A stretch of 64,000 bases of DNA from Paenibacillus phytohabitans. Its GTDB lineage: Bacteria; Bacillota; Bacilli; Paenibacillales; Paenibacillaceae. Below are positions 16,431 to 25,560 of this stretch, piece after piece. The notes beneath the pieces are model-generated. The model saw nothing but the letters and a program-made list of their open reading frames with translations, searched no databases and was not told the DNA's origin. A program made the position numbers and the translations under genes. The stretch lies in the NCBI RefSeq assembly GCF_013141775.1, contig NZ_WHOB01000079.1, positions 1-64,000 on the forward strand, given 5' to 3'. Numbering within the stretch: the first letter of the stretch is position 1; every line of letters starts with the position of its first letter.

Positions 16431-17592
16431 ATGATTTGAATGTAGACCAGAATTTCATTTTTCTCTCTAATAAAGTATCTCTTTCAAACTCTTTAGATTT
16501 ATGGAAATTCAAGCTAGCAAGTTCGACTAGTCTTCCTTTATCATTGACAATTGATAAAATATCTGCCGCTAACTTTCTCCAATCCTTAGGTTTATGCAAA
16601 AATTCTTTTGGTAATAATTCAGGAATTCCACCAGTTCTAGCTCCCAAAGCAGGACAAGCTCTACTCATAGCTTCGACTAATGCTCGTGGTAACCCCTCCT
16701 GAAGACTTGGAATGAGATATATATCCGTGTCATCCATCCACTGTAATACAGGATTTCCATTGGGCAAGGTTCCACAAAAATCAATCATATTAAATAAATC
16801 CAGTTCGATGGCCATTTGCTCCCATCTTGCTTTATCTCCACCACCCAAAAATCTGAGTCTAAAAGGAGGTATTATATCTTTGATACTCGCAAGTGCCTTA
16901 ATAGCAGTTTCATGACCTTTATAGTTTACATTTAAAGAACCGATTAATCCAAAATTAATAATATCTTTGTCTATCTTTTCAATCTTAGAAATCCTGTTTT
17001 CCAATATATCATGAGTTAACTCTTCAATATTCACATCCGAACAACTAGATTGCAATCCCTGTGTCGGATATCTCTTTTGAAGAAACTGCTCAGATACATA
17101 AATTGCATGACTCGTTTTTCTTATAAAATAGTGATTCAATAAAAACATTATTGGAGCAATCAATTTCCCGATTTTGGAACCATAATTCCAGTATGAATCC
17201 CAAGCACAGCCTACCACTTCAGCGGCAATTGGTTTTCTCAACTTAATAGCTTCTTTACAAGCTATAAGTCCTATAACACTAGGTAATCTTACAATTACAC
17301 AATCAGTTTTTTTTATAACTTGAGTAATTTCTTCTTTTATTTTTTTGTAATTCAAAATCACATCTTTTTCATTCCTATAGCTATAAATTGGTGCAAATGT
17401 CACTTTTTCATGACTTGATACTGCTAGTTTGTCCCCATTAACATTCTCCACTTTCTTGCATCTCGTAGAAACGACTAACTCATCAAAATTTTCCAAATAT
17501 GTGTTCCAAACAGTTTTGGGTAACCCGCCAGGAGTGTAATATATATTATTAGATTCTGTAAGCCAATGATCATGAAAAAAACTGATCTTCAC
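16405..17592 (-). CDS. Glycosyltransferase, GT4 family
   Basis: 395 residues of GT-B fold. The N-terminal domain holds FFHDHWLTESNNIYYTPGGLPKT. The C-terminal donor domain has FGLIGSLNVNYKGHETAIKA, LRFLGGGDKARWEQ and the GT4 nucleotide-sugar block LIPSLQEGLPRALVEAMSRA (E-x7-E). It would add one sugar to the lipid-linked repeat unit. It starts with ATG and overlaps the following GT2 gene. A+T-rich like its neighbours. Confidence 0.92.
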   Translation of the reverse strand: MKISFFHDHWLTESNNIYYTPGGLPKTVWNTYLENFDELVVSTRCKKVENVNGDKLAVSSHEKVTFAPIYSYRNEKDVILNYKKIKEEITQVIKKTDCVIVRLPSVIGLIACKEAIKLRKPIAAEVVGCAWDSYWNYGSKIGKLIAPIMFLLNHYFIRKTSHAIYVSEQFLQKRYPTQGLQSSCSDVNIEELTHDILENRISKIEKIDKDIINFGLIGSLNVNYKGHETAIKALASIKDIIPPFRLRFLGGGDKARWEQMAIELDLFNMIDFCGTLPNGNPVLQWMDDTDIYLIPSLQEGLPRALVEAMSRACPALGARTGGIPELLPKEFLHKPKDWRKLAADILSIVNDKGRLVELASLNFHKSKEFERDTLLERKMKFWSTFKSYVDNSKRS

Positions 17593-17612
17593 TTTAATTT
17601 ACCTCCATACTA

Positions 17613-18179
17613 CTAAATAGATTTGATTTTTTTTGCTGGCACGCCTCCGTACAAAGAATTACCATCAACATTTTTAGTGACTACAGCACCAGCTCCAATA
17701 ACTGAACGTTTACCTATCGTTACTCCACTCAATATTTTGCAACTACTTCCAACCCAAACATCATCCATTATGATTACTTTTGCTAAATTAATTTCATTAT
17801 ATTTTATTGGTACATTAGGATCCTTCCATGTATGATTCACTGAAAAGATTGAGCAAGCTTGAGCAATTGAAACATCATTTCCGATTTCAACGCCACCCAA
17901 AGCCTCAATATAGCAGTGGGAGTGAATACTTACATTATCCCCCACCGATAAGTCTTTCCAATTATTGATTTCTACATATGGACCAATTGACACATTAACC
18001 CCACAAGTGTTAATAGAAGCTTTAAGCAAACAATATCTTAATCCTATTCCTATTTTCCCATGCAGATTTTGAATAGAATTCCATATGAATTTATTGAACT
18101 TACTGGGAAAAAACTTAATAATAAAAACTAAACTATTAATGAAAAAGGAATATTTAATAAAAGCATTTCTACCGTTCAT
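17613..18179 (-). CDS. Hexapeptide-repeat acetyltransferase 1
   Basis: 188 residues. The C-terminal two thirds is a left-handed beta-helix of hexapeptide repeats (IGPYVEINNWKDLSVGDNVS, VEIGNDVSIAQACSIFSVNH, VWVGSSCKILSGVTIGKRSV) ending in the VIGAGAVVTKNV-SLYGGVPAKKI signature of WcaF/CysE-like O-acetyltransferases. The NH-TW loop has the usual catalytic His. It is likely to acetylate a sugar of the repeat unit with acetyl-CoA. Confidence 0.88.
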   Translation of the reverse strand: MNGRNAFIKYSFFINSLVFIIKFFPSKFNKFIWNSIQNLHGKIGIGLRYCLLKASINTCGVNVSIGPYVEINNWKDLSVGDNVSIHSHCYIEALGGVEIGNDVSIAQACSIFSVNHTWKDPNVPIKYNEINLAKVIIMDDVWVGSSCKILSGVTIGKRSVIGAGAVVTKNVDGNSLYGGVPAKKIKSI

Positions 18180-18215
18180 ATTATAGCTCCTTAAGTATTG
18201 ACACTTTTAAAACTA

Positions 18216-18767
18216 CTAAACAATAGGATTAATGATTATCTCTTTTTTCTGATAAACCAAACTATTTGGAGGGATATTACCTTTAAGAATTGTACCCGCT
18301 CCAATGACACAATTATCTCCAATCGTTGTTCCTTTTAAAATAATTGAATTAGCACCAATGAAGATATTTTGACCCAACTCAATTGGTGCTTTGGTGTAAC
18401 CTTCCGTATTGACCAGTTTTCCTTGACCATATATATGATCATGATCATAAAAAAGTACATTGGGTCCGAATAGGCAATTATCACCGATTTTTATATCTTC
18501 ATGACATGTAATTGAACAACCACTATTAAAAAAAACATTTCTACCAATTACAAGACTTCCATTTCTTATAGCGAAAGTCACGTCTCTTCGTGCATTAATT
18601 CTCCCCAAAAGATGGAATTTCGAACTCCCACCTCTAATGTCTATTTTTGTATTCACGGATAAAAGCTGAATTGGTGTGAAGATAAACTTATTATAGCGAA
18701 ACAACTTAATAAAATTCAGTCTAATAAAATTATATACAACTCTAAATAATATAGTAAGATAAATCAT
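18216..18767 (-). CDS. Hexapeptide-repeat acetyltransferase 2
   Basis: 183 residues with an N-terminal amphipathic stretch and then hexapeptide repeats. Seen are SLVIGRNVFFNSGCSITCHE, VLFYDHDHIYG (catalytic His region), IFIGANSIILKGTTIGDNCV and the closing VIGAGTILKGNIPPNSLVYQ. It belongs to the same broad family as the preceding gene but is not a recent duplicate of it. A second O- or N-acetylation of the polymer is the most likely role. Confidence 0.87.
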   Translation of the reverse strand: MIYLTILFRVVYNFIRLNFIKLFRYNKFIFTPIQLLSVNTKIDIRGGSSKFHLLGRINARRDVTFAIRNGSLVIGRNVFFNSGCSITCHEDIKIGDNCLFGPNVLFYDHDHIYGQGKLVNTEGYTKAPIELGQNIFIGANSIILKGTTIGDNCVIGAGTILKGNIPPNSLVYQKKEIIINPIV

Positions 18768-18783
18768 ACATCATAATCCTCCG

Positions 18784-19779
18784 CTAGTTCGATTTTAGCG
18801 ACCACCACTCAACAAATCGATTAATCCCTTCTTGTATTGGTGTATCCGGTTTAAATCCCACATCGCTAATTAAATCACTAACATCTGCGTATGTTTGATA
18901 TACATCACCAGGTTGCATAGGATAGTATTCCTTAATCGCCTTTTTACCAACAGCTATTTCTATTGCTTCAATAAAATCCAGTAGTTTTTCCGGTTTGTTA
19001 TTTCCTATGTTGTAAATTTTGTAGGGAGGTGTCATATTCAATGCAGGAGAATTATCAATCAAACGAACAATTCCATCAATAATATCATCGATATAGGTGA
19101 AATCACGATACATATCGCCATTATTAAATACCTTTATTGGTTTACCTTCTATAATTGATTGAGTAAAGGAGTAATAAGCCATATCCGGTCTTCCATATGG
19201 TCCATATACTGTGAAGAAGCGTAGACCAGTAGTTGGCATGTTGAATAGATGGCTATATGTATGCGCCATAAGCTCACTTGATTTCTTAGTAGCAGCGTAC
19301 AAACTCACTGGATTGTCTACCTTATCTTCAGTTGAGAATGGAATTTTTGTATTTGAGCCATATACAGAACTTGAAGAAGCATATAGCAAATGCTCTACTT
19401 GATGATGTCTGCATAATTCTAGAATATTTAAAAAACCAACAATATTAGATTGAACATAAGTGTCTGGATTCTCTAAACTGTATCTCACTCCTGCTTGCGC
19501 TGCCAAATTCACCACGACATTAATTTTCGTAGACATAAACAAATCTTCAAGATACTGTTTATCTACTAAATCAGCCTTATGAAATGTAAAATTATCATAT
19601 TTGTTCAATAAACTTAAACGACTGTGTTTAAGATTGATATCGTAATAATCATTTAAATTATCTAGTCCAATAACCTTGCAGCCTAATTCCAGTAGTCTCA
19701 ATGATAAGTGCATTCCAATAAATCCGGCTGCACCTGTAACTAAATATGTTTTTGTAGTATCTACAGGTTTTAATTGCAT
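18784..19779 (-). CDS. UDP-glucuronate 4-epimerase-like NAD-dependent epimerase
   Basis: About 331 residues of extended SDR. The cofactor site is VTGAAGFIGMHLSLRLLELG. The active site is SSSSVYGSNTKIPFS with YAATKKSSEL (Tyr-x3-Lys). Further family blocks are RFFTVYGPYGRPDMAYY and IYNIGNN. The GRPDMAYY wording is typical of UDP-glucuronate 4-epimerases, giving UDP-galacturonate. This fits the UDP-glucose dehydrogenase gene immediately upstream. I choose the ATG at 19779, with AGGGG seven bases before it, rather than a TTG at 19785. Confidence 0.9.
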   Translation of the reverse strand: MQLKPVDTTKTYLVTGAAGFIGMHLSLRLLELGCKVIGLDNLNDYYDINLKHSRLSLLNKYDNFTFHKADLVDKQYLEDLFMSTKINVVVNLAAQAGVRYSLENPDTYVQSNIVGFLNILELCRHHQVEHLLYASSSSVYGSNTKIPFSTEDKVDNPVSLYAATKKSSELMAHTYSHLFNMPTTGLRFFTVYGPYGRPDMAYYSFTQSIIEGKPIKVFNNGDMYRDFTYIDDIIDGIVRLIDNSPALNMTPPYKIYNIGNNKPEKLLDFIEAIEIAVGKKAIKEYYPMQPGDVYQTYADVSDLISDVGFKPDTPIQEGINRFVEWWSLKSN

Positions 19780-19781
19780 AT

Positions 19782-21104
19782 TCAAACCCCTACTCCATAG
19801 TATTTAAACCCTTTATCCAACATTATTTCTTTGTTATAAATATTTCTAAGGTCAAAGAAGTATTCACCAGTATTTAACTTTTTCATTTTCTCAAATTCAA
19901 GATTTCTGAACTCATTCCACTCGGTAAGTAGAATTATTGCATCAGTATTTTCAATAGCATCATAAGTAGTCTCACACCATTCAAGATTAGATTCGATATC
20001 CTTTAATCTCCATGGCCCTTCTTTTCTGCCCTCAGGATCATACACTTTAAGTTTTGCTCCCAATTTAACTAGTTCCGGTAAAATCACAAGGGAAGGCGCA
20101 TCTCTCATATCATCTGTATTCGGTTTAAAAGTTACCCCTAAAACACCAAACGTTTTACCTTCCACTGTCCCCATAGCAGTTACAATCTTTTCAACCATTT
20201 TCTTCTTTTGTCTTTCATTTGCTTGAACAGTAGCTTCAATTAAAGAAATTGGCTCTCCACAATCCTGAGCAATTCGGGCTAATGCCAATGTATCTTTCGG
20301 AAAACAACTTCCTCCATACCCTGGACCTGCATGTAAAAACTTAGGGGATATTCGTCCATCTTGACCCATGGCTTTTGCTACTTTTTGAACATCTGCTCCT
20401 ACCTTTTCACACACATTAGCGACTTCATTTATAAAAGTAATCTTCATGGCAAGAAATGCATTAGAGGCATATTTAATCATTTCAGCAGTTTCAATATTTG
20501 TTTCTACAAATGGCGTCTCATTAATATATAGCACCCTGTATACTTCTTTCATAATTTCAAAGGCACGGTCACTCTCAGCACCAATTACTACTCGATCTGG
20601 ATGAGTGAAATCTTGGACTGCGGATCCTTCCCTAAGAAATTCAGGATTAGAAACGATGTCAAAGTCGTATTCAAATCCTCTTTGACCAAGAGTATCTCGA
20701 ATCATTTTTTTAACTTTCTGACCTGTTCCTATTGGTACAGTTGACTTATCAACAACAACTTTATAACCATTCATATAAGTCGCTATACTCTTACCTACTG
20801 AAAGAACATATTGAAGATCGGCGCTACCATCATCTGCCGGAGGAGTACCTACTGCAATAAATATAACATCATTAGTTTCAACTGCACTTTTAATATCCGT
20901 CGTAAAATTAAGACGTTTATTCTCATAATTCTTTTTAACAATTATATCAAGGCCCGGTTCAAAAATAGGGATAATTCCATTTTTCAAATTTTCAATTTTC
21001 GCTTGATCTATGTCAACACAAGTGATGGTATGTCCAAAATCAGAGAGAATGGCTCCTGATACTAGACCAACATACCCAGTTCCTACTACTGCAATTTTAG
21101 CCAT
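19782..21104 (-). CDS. UDP-glucose 6-dehydrogenase
   Basis: About 440 residues. The NAD site is IAVVGTGYVGLVSGAILSDF. The catalytic Cys is in GPGYGGSCFPKDTLAL. The YASNAFLAMKITFINEVANV and GVTFKPNTDDMRDAPS blocks complete the UgdH/TuaD pattern. It oxidises UDP-glucose to UDP-glucuronate, feeding the epimerase encoded next. The ATG at 21104 has GGAG at good spacing; an in-frame GTG nine bases earlier is part of that site. In Bacillus such enzymes are often activated by a BY-kinase like the one at 27436-28122; whether that holds here is inference. Confidence 0.95.
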   Translation of the reverse strand: MAKIAVVGTGYVGLVSGAILSDFGHTITCVDIDQAKIENLKNGIIPIFEPGLDIIVKKNYENKRLNFTTDIKSAVETNDVIFIAVGTPPADDGSADLQYVLSVGKSIATYMNGYKVVVDKSTVPIGTGQKVKKMIRDTLGQRGFEYDFDIVSNPEFLREGSAVQDFTHPDRVVIGAESDRAFEIMKEVYRVLYINETPFVETNIETAEMIKYASNAFLAMKITFINEVANVCEKVGADVQKVAKAMGQDGRISPKFLHAGPGYGGSCFPKDTLALARIAQDCGEPISLIEATVQANERQKKKMVEKIVTAMGTVEGKTFGVLGVTFKPNTDDMRDAPSLVILPELVKLGAKLKVYDPEGRKEGPWRLKDIESNLEWCETTYDAIENTDAIILLTEWNEFRNLEFEKMKKLNTGEYFFDLRNIYNKEIMLDKGFKYYGVGV

Positions 21105-21129
21105 TTTATACACTCCATATCATAAATAA

Positions 21130-22239
21130 TTATTTACATATTTCTGTTATTTTGTTCAGATATGCACCTATCACAATATTTCTATCAAATTCCTTTTCCA
21201 CTTTCAATCGAGACTCTCTACCCATTTGCACTTTCTCTACATATGACAAATTGATAAATCTCTCCATTTTAATTACTAAGTCATCAGTGTCTTTTGCTTT
21301 GAAAGTATATCCATTATTTTCCTCGTTAATAGTTTCTCTACAGCCTGGGATATCAGAAGCAATTAATGCACGACCTGTAGCGGCTGTCTCTAACAATACA
21401 TTTGATAGGCCCTCTCCACCATGAGAGGCTTGTATAATACAATGCGATTGTTCAATAAAGGGTTTAACATCTGATTGATATCCGCAATAAGTTATGTATC
21501 CTTGTTCGCTGTATTCTTTAATCATTTCGTTGTAGTGTGGATGGGTAGTTTCAATGAATCCTATAACATTAAGTAATGTTTTTGGATACTTTCTCTTTAT
21601 TATTTTTGCTGCTTCTAGATATTGGTCTATCCCTTTATCCTTCATAATTCTACCAATAAAAATAAAAGTCGTATCCTGTTCTTCCTGGGGAAACGGTTTA
21701 TATATAAATTCTTTTAAGTTAACCCCTGAACCAGGGATTAACTCGTGGTTGCTTCTAATAACTCCACTTTTTAGCAATGTATTCCGATCTTCAGTATTTT
21801 GAAAGAACACGCAATATGATTTTTTCAGACTCACTTTGTAAAGTAGAGACAGGAAGTTTTTCAGCATAGAATTATGTCCAAAACCGCTTCCTAATCCAGT
21901 GATATTATTTATACATGGAATTTTCAATAACCTACAAGCTAGCCCGCCATAAAGATTTGGTTTTATTGTATAGGTTAGTACAACATCCGGCTTGATTGTC
22001 TTAAGAATTTTCATATAATGAAGTATCAATTTTAAATCCGCAAAGGGATTAGTACCTCGTCTATCTACTTTCGTCTCAATGAACTTACAGCCCCAACTAA
22101 CCATAGTATCTACTTTTTCATCATATGGTAAAGAGATATGAACCTCGTAATCTTGCCTTAAAAGCTCTTGTATTAATTCTTTCCGAAAGTTATATATTAC
22201 AAATCCATGATTACCTAATAACAGAATTTTTTTCTTCAT
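21130..22239 (-). CDS. Glycosyltransferase, GT4 family (CapM/PglA-like)
   Basis: About 369 residues. It starts MKKKILLLGNHGFVIYNFRK and contains TYTIKPNLYGGLACR with NNITGLGSGF, the acceptor-side blocks shared by CapM/PglA-like transferases that add the second sugar to a bacillosamine-, FucNAc- or QuiNAc-type primer. The donor-side motif is ASHGGEGLSNVLLETAATGR (E-x7-E). AGGTGGAG lies six bases before the ATG at 22239. A GTG 12 bases upstream is inside that site. Its place next to the priming enzymes fits an early transfer step. Confidence 0.92.
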   Translation of the reverse strand: MKKKILLLGNHGFVIYNFRKELIQELLRQDYEVHISLPYDEKVDTMVSWGCKFIETKVDRRGTNPFADLKLILHYMKILKTIKPDVVLTYTIKPNLYGGLACRLLKIPCINNITGLGSGFGHNSMLKNFLSLLYKVSLKKSYCVFFQNTEDRNTLLKSGVIRSNHELIPGSGVNLKEFIYKPFPQEEQDTTFIFIGRIMKDKGIDQYLEAAKIIKRKYPKTLLNVIGFIETTHPHYNEMIKEYSEQGYITYCGYQSDVKPFIEQSHCIIQASHGGEGLSNVLLETAATGRALIASDIPGCRETINEENNGYTFKAKDTDDLVIKMERFINLSYVEKVQMGRESRLKVEKEFDRNIVIGAYLNKITEICK

Positions 22240-22255
22240 CAAATTCTCCACCTAA

Positions 22256-23119
22256 TTACATGCTGATTTTTATAGATTCTTCAAATTCTACTATACAATA
22301 ATCAAACGGTGGAATAAGCGCCTGATCATAAGTTTTATTCCCAAATATTTTATTAACAAAGTTTATTTTACTAGACATAATTTTTAATATTGGATTGAAA
22401 ACCTTCACTAGTCTTACTTTTTTATTCAATGTGGAAGCCATAATTTTGATAATTTCGGTTGTGCAAACATACTCTTTATTTTGCGGAAAAAACACTCCTG
22501 CTAATTCTTTTTCGATTATTATTCTTAGGAATTCACATAGATTACTCACAAAGATCATACTTCTTTGATTTCGGATGTCTGGAAATACAGGCAGTTTCCC
22601 AGCTAATAGTTTCAATCTAGGAAAATTCCCTTTACAACTCGGTCCATATACCATAGGTATTCTTACAGAAACCGCTTTGAATTGAGGACTATTTAGCTCT
22701 TGAATAGCGTTGTCTGCTTCAAGCTTGCTTTTCCCATAAAAATCTATAGGATTAGGGACAGTATGCTGTGAAATCATTTTATCTACACCAATCTTGCCAT
22801 CTGGACCATAGATTATCATACTGCTCATAAAAACAAACTGTTTTACATTTTCGTTTTTTGCCTTGTTAGCAACTTCTATCGTCAAATCACGATTAATCTT
22901 ATAATACTGTGATTCCATAGAAGGATCAGTAGATACATGTGCTATACCAGCTACGTGTAGTACAACATCATAAACCGAGAAATCATGAAGTTTCCATTCC
23001 TCGCCCCTGACCGAAATTTCTTCTACATCGTATTGTTCAGGCCACTGCTCTACCCATTTCATGAAGCTAGTCCCAACATAACTACCTTTACCAGTAATCA
23101 ATATCCTTTTCTTGTTCAT
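22256..23119 (-). CDS. NAD-dependent epimerase/reductase (putative 4-keto-sugar reductase)
   Basis: 287 residues of the SDR family with a slightly unusual cofactor loop (ITGKGSYVGTSFMKWV). Further blocks are VLHVAGIAHVS, FVFMSSMIIYG and FYGKSKLEADNAI (Tyr-x3-Lys), then VRIPMVYGPSCKGNF. Proteins of this type next to a priming transferase reduce UDP-4-keto-6-deoxy-HexNAc to UDP-QuiNAc or UDP-FucNAc. With the CapD-like dehydratase (25561-27393) and the sugar transferase (23121-23750) this makes a coherent three-step initiation route. The product's stereochemistry cannot be told from sequence. Confidence 0.8.
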   Translation of the reverse strand: MNKKRILITGKGSYVGTSFMKWVEQWPEQYDVEEISVRGEEWKLHDFSVYDVVLHVAGIAHVSTDPSMESQYYKINRDLTIEVANKAKNENVKQFVFMSSMIIYGPDGKIGVDKMISQHTVPNPIDFYGKSKLEADNAIQELNSPQFKAVSVRIPMVYGPSCKGNFPRLKLLAGKLPVFPDIRNQRSMIFVSNLCEFLRIIIEKELAGVFFPQNKEYVCTTEIIKIMASTLNKKVRLVKVFNPILKIMSSKINFVNKIFGNKTYDQALIPPFDYCIVEFEESIKISM

Positions 23120-23120
23120 C

Positions 23121-23750
23121 TTATAGAGTAACTCCTTTGGTGTTCGATGTTACTTCTTGCTCACTTGAGCCTTCTCTTACACCATCAGACTTTACAACGC
23201 TTAATAAGGTTTTGAAGAACACCTTGATATCAAATTTGAAGGTGATACGTGTAGCATACTCCCCATCAAGCTTCGCCTTCACTTCAATTGGCAGTTCATC
23301 TCTCCCGTTGATTTGCGCCCACCCTGTAAGGCCAGGCTTGATATCATTAGCTCCATACTTATCACGTTCAGCAATCAGATCATATTGATTCCATAACGCT
23401 GGACGAGGGCCAATAATACTCATTTCGCCCTTAAGAATATTTATAATTTGAGGAAGCTCGTCCAAGCTTGTCCTCCTAAGGAATTTTCCAACTTTAGTGA
23501 TAAAAAAATCCGGATCTTGCAACAGATGCGTAGGCATTTCTGCCGGAGTATCTGTACGCATTGTTCTGAACTTGAGTATATAGAATTCTTTCTTATTCTT
23601 CCCTAACCGTTTTTGACGAAATAAGATAGGACCTCTAGATGTAGACTTGATCAGAATAGAGATAATCAAGAAAAAAGGCCATAACAGGAGCATTCCAATT
23701 AGAGCCAATGCAAAGTCTAAAGTTTGTTTAATAAAAATATACGGCTTCAT
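23121..23750 (-). CDS. Priming sugar-phosphate transferase (undecaprenyl-phosphate)
   Basis: 209 residues with one N-terminal membrane helix hairpin (LDFALALIGMLLLWPFFLII), then the conserved core GPILFRQKRLGKNKKEFYI-KFRTM, FLRRTSLDELPQIINIL, GEMSIIGPRPALW and GLTGWAQINGR. This is the small WcaJ/PglC-type monotopic phosphoglycosyl transferase with its Asp-Glu pair (SLDELPQ). It puts the first sugar-1-phosphate on undecaprenyl phosphate. The start follows a short spacer holding a large inverted repeat. Confidence 0.94.
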   Translation of the reverse strand: MKPYIFIKQTLDFALALIGMLLLWPFFLIISILIKSTSRGPILFRQKRLGKNKKEFYILKFRTMRTDTPAEMPTHLLQDPDFFITKVGKFLRRTSLDELPQIINILKGEMSIIGPRPALWNQYDLIAERDKYGANDIKPGLTGWAQINGRDELPIEVKAKLDGEYATRITFKFDIKVFFKTLLSVVKSDGVREGSSEQEVTSNTKGVTL

Positions 23751-23774
23751 ACGCTCACCATGTCCTTAGGATAC

Positions 23775-23827
23775 TATAGTTCGCAACTATCATCGTAAAG
23801 ATTACATTACCATAGTTGCGAACTATA
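23775..23827. repeat. 16-bp inverted repeat between two operon genes
   Basis: Arms TATAGTTCGCAACTAT and its exact reverse complement enclose 21 bases. It lies in the 97-base gap between the stalk-domain gene and the priming transferase. There is no T-run, so it looks like an RNA-processing or protein-binding element rather than a terminator. Confidence 0.6.
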
Positions 23828-23847
23828 CTTTCGTTAATAATTCCTAT

Positions 23848-24864
23848 TTAATTTGCCATACCCTCAGCAATATCTTCACCTAATTGAAGCTGTGATTCAA
23901 ACTCATCTCTATACTGCTGGATAATACCTGTACTATATCCGTTATTGTTTAGTTTTTGTTCAGCATCAGCGACTATACTATTAAAGGAGGCTTTAAAAGA
24001 AGTAAGTTGCTGTACTCCTCTAACCTTAATACTTTGTTTAGCCGTTTCATCTTTCGCATTCACATATTCCAAAGCAATGCCCATTAGAGTGGATTGACTT
24101 TGTGACTTTAATGCATTCAACTTAGCTTCCGTTTCGCCAGTAATCGTTTCATAGGAAAGCTTACCTGAACCACTTGCTTCGCTAGTTGAAGTCGGAGTTG
24201 GTGAAGCACTGGCAGTTGGGCCCGATCCGTTGCCATTCGAATTCACATTTGTATTCTTTTCTTCATAACCTTTAGAATTAGCAGTAATTGTCTTAGTCTT
24301 CTGATCCCAGCTAATGGAATTCCCCACGGATTCCGATAAGAATCTTAGTGGTACATATATGGAACCGTTCAGCAGATAACTGGATTGGCCTTTGGGTAAA
24401 GCTTTATTATTCCCACTAAATACATAGCTTGCATTTACATTGTTCAGAGCAATACTCTTACTTGTAAAAGAAGCACTAGTTGTAGCATTCATCAAGTATT
24501 CTTTAATAACTACCAACTCCGAACTGCTCGGCTCTGCCACTGTTACCTTAAGATTCTTGGCATCCCAACTCACACTCTTCTGCAGTGCATAAGACATGAA
24601 CCGTAGAGGAACATAGGTAGTGTTATTGTACATAAACACATACTGTCCTGCTGGTGGCTGTAGAGCTACACCATCAAAGAGTAACTTCACATCTGCATTC
24701 TGCACTTTGATTGTATTCGAAGCCTTTGTAGTTGCTGTAGAAGCAGTTACAGTAGCAACAGCAGCTGAAGCCGATATAGGCGCCGATGCTGTTAAGGGTG
24801 CTGATCCTATTAACGCTACTGTCAGTAGAGCTGCTGCGGGAATTTTCACCTTAAACAAGATCAT
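23848..24864 (-). CDS. Secreted protein with copper-amine-oxidase-type stalk domains
   Basis: 338 residues: signal peptide (ending ASAPISASA), two stalk-type repeats, a Ser/Thr/Pro/Gly-rich linker and a C-terminal helical region. The repeats show the hallmark YVFMYNNTTYVPLRFMSYAL and YLLNGSIYVPLRFLSESVG blocks, each followed by SWD and VTV/ITA beta strands. In Paenibacillus and other Firmicutes this domain is found in many cell-wall-associated proteins and is thought to bind envelope components; it has no copper oxidase activity. The ATG overlaps the preceding stop (ATGA). Its place inside a capsule operon suggests a role in export or attachment of the polymer. Confidence 0.85.
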   Translation of the reverse strand: MILFKVKIPAAALLTVALIGSAPLTASAPISASAAVATVTASTATTKASNTIKVQNADVKLLFDGVALQPPAGQYVFMYNNTTYVPLRFMSYALQKSVSWDAKNLKVTVAEPSSSELVVIKEYLMNATTSASFTSKSIALNNVNASYVFSGNNKALPKGQSSYLLNGSIYVPLRFLSESVGNSISWDQKTKTITANSKGYEEKNTNVNSNGNGSGPTASASPTPTSTSEASGSGKLSYETITGETEAKLNALKSQSQSTLMGIALEYVNAKDETAKQSIKVRGVQQLTSFKASFNSIVADAEQKLNNNGYSTGIIQQYRDEFESQLQLGEDIAEGMAN

Positions 24865-25538
24865 TCACTTCCTTTTTCTTGTGCTTTAAGTTGTTCTTCT
24901 TCAGCAATTATTTGATCACGTGTCTTCCCTTGGCTAACGCCGTATTTCTTGGCTACTTGTGAGAGTTCGTTATATTGTTCCTCGGAGACTTTACCGAGAA
25001 TAATACTGCGTGCTTCCCGCTTCTCATCAATGGTTAGACCGCCCTTAGCCAACTCTTGAAGTCTCTTGATATCTGATACACTAAGTTGCCCAGCCACTAT
25101 AGCTGCAACATTCGCCTTATCCTTCACAGTCACACTATCCTGAATCTCTTTAGCTTTATCCGTAGAAACTTGTGCGGTATATCCATCCTTAGAATCCGTA
25201 TTCTTATCTGCCACTGGAGCTGGAGTAGCTGCTGGCTCAGTGGTACTGACAGCCGTTTGTTCTCCGGCAGCAGTAGAAGCTGGAGTGCTGTCTGGTGATG
25301 TTGTTGTTGTCGGATCAACAGAATCGGTTGGCTCCGCAGACGGATCACTCTCTGCTACTGTAGGCTCAACAACTTGCCCCTGAGGCACATTACCAGTATC
25401 GTCCGCCTCTACATCAAATCCATCCGCCATAGAATTCATCAGCTTGTCTACAGCATAATTGGCAGCGAATAGTCCGCCAACTCCCAACACCACGATAACC
25501 GACAGCGTCCAGATCAATACTTTCTTCCATCTTTTCAC
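24861..25538 (-). CDS. Single-pass membrane protein with Ser/Thr/Pro-rich linker
   Basis: About 225 residues: a short cytoplasmic start (VKRWKKVLIW), one transmembrane helix near residues 8-30, an acidic and then Ser/Thr/Pro/Glu-rich linker, and a C-terminal helical domain (ISDIKRLQELAKGGLTIDEK, SEEQYNELSQVAKKYGV). I do not recognise a family. The GTG at 25538 has GGAGGT seven bases upstream; a TTG at 25553 falls in that site. The gene is translationally coupled to the stalk-domain gene, so the two products may work together at the membrane surface. Confidence 0.75.
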   Translation of the reverse strand: MKRWKKVLIWTLSVIVVLGVGGLFAANYAVDKLMNSMADGFDVEADDTGNVPQGQVVEPTVAESDPSAEPTDSVDPTTTTSPDSTPASTAAGEQTAVSTTEPAATPAPVADKNTDSKDGYTAQVSTDKAKEIQDSVTVKDKANVAAIVAGQLSVSDIKRLQELAKGGLTIDEKREARSIILGKVSEEQYNELSQVAKKYGVSQGKTRDQIIAEEEQLKAQEKGSE

Positions 25539-25560
25539 TTCAGGTACCTCCAAGTTCGAA

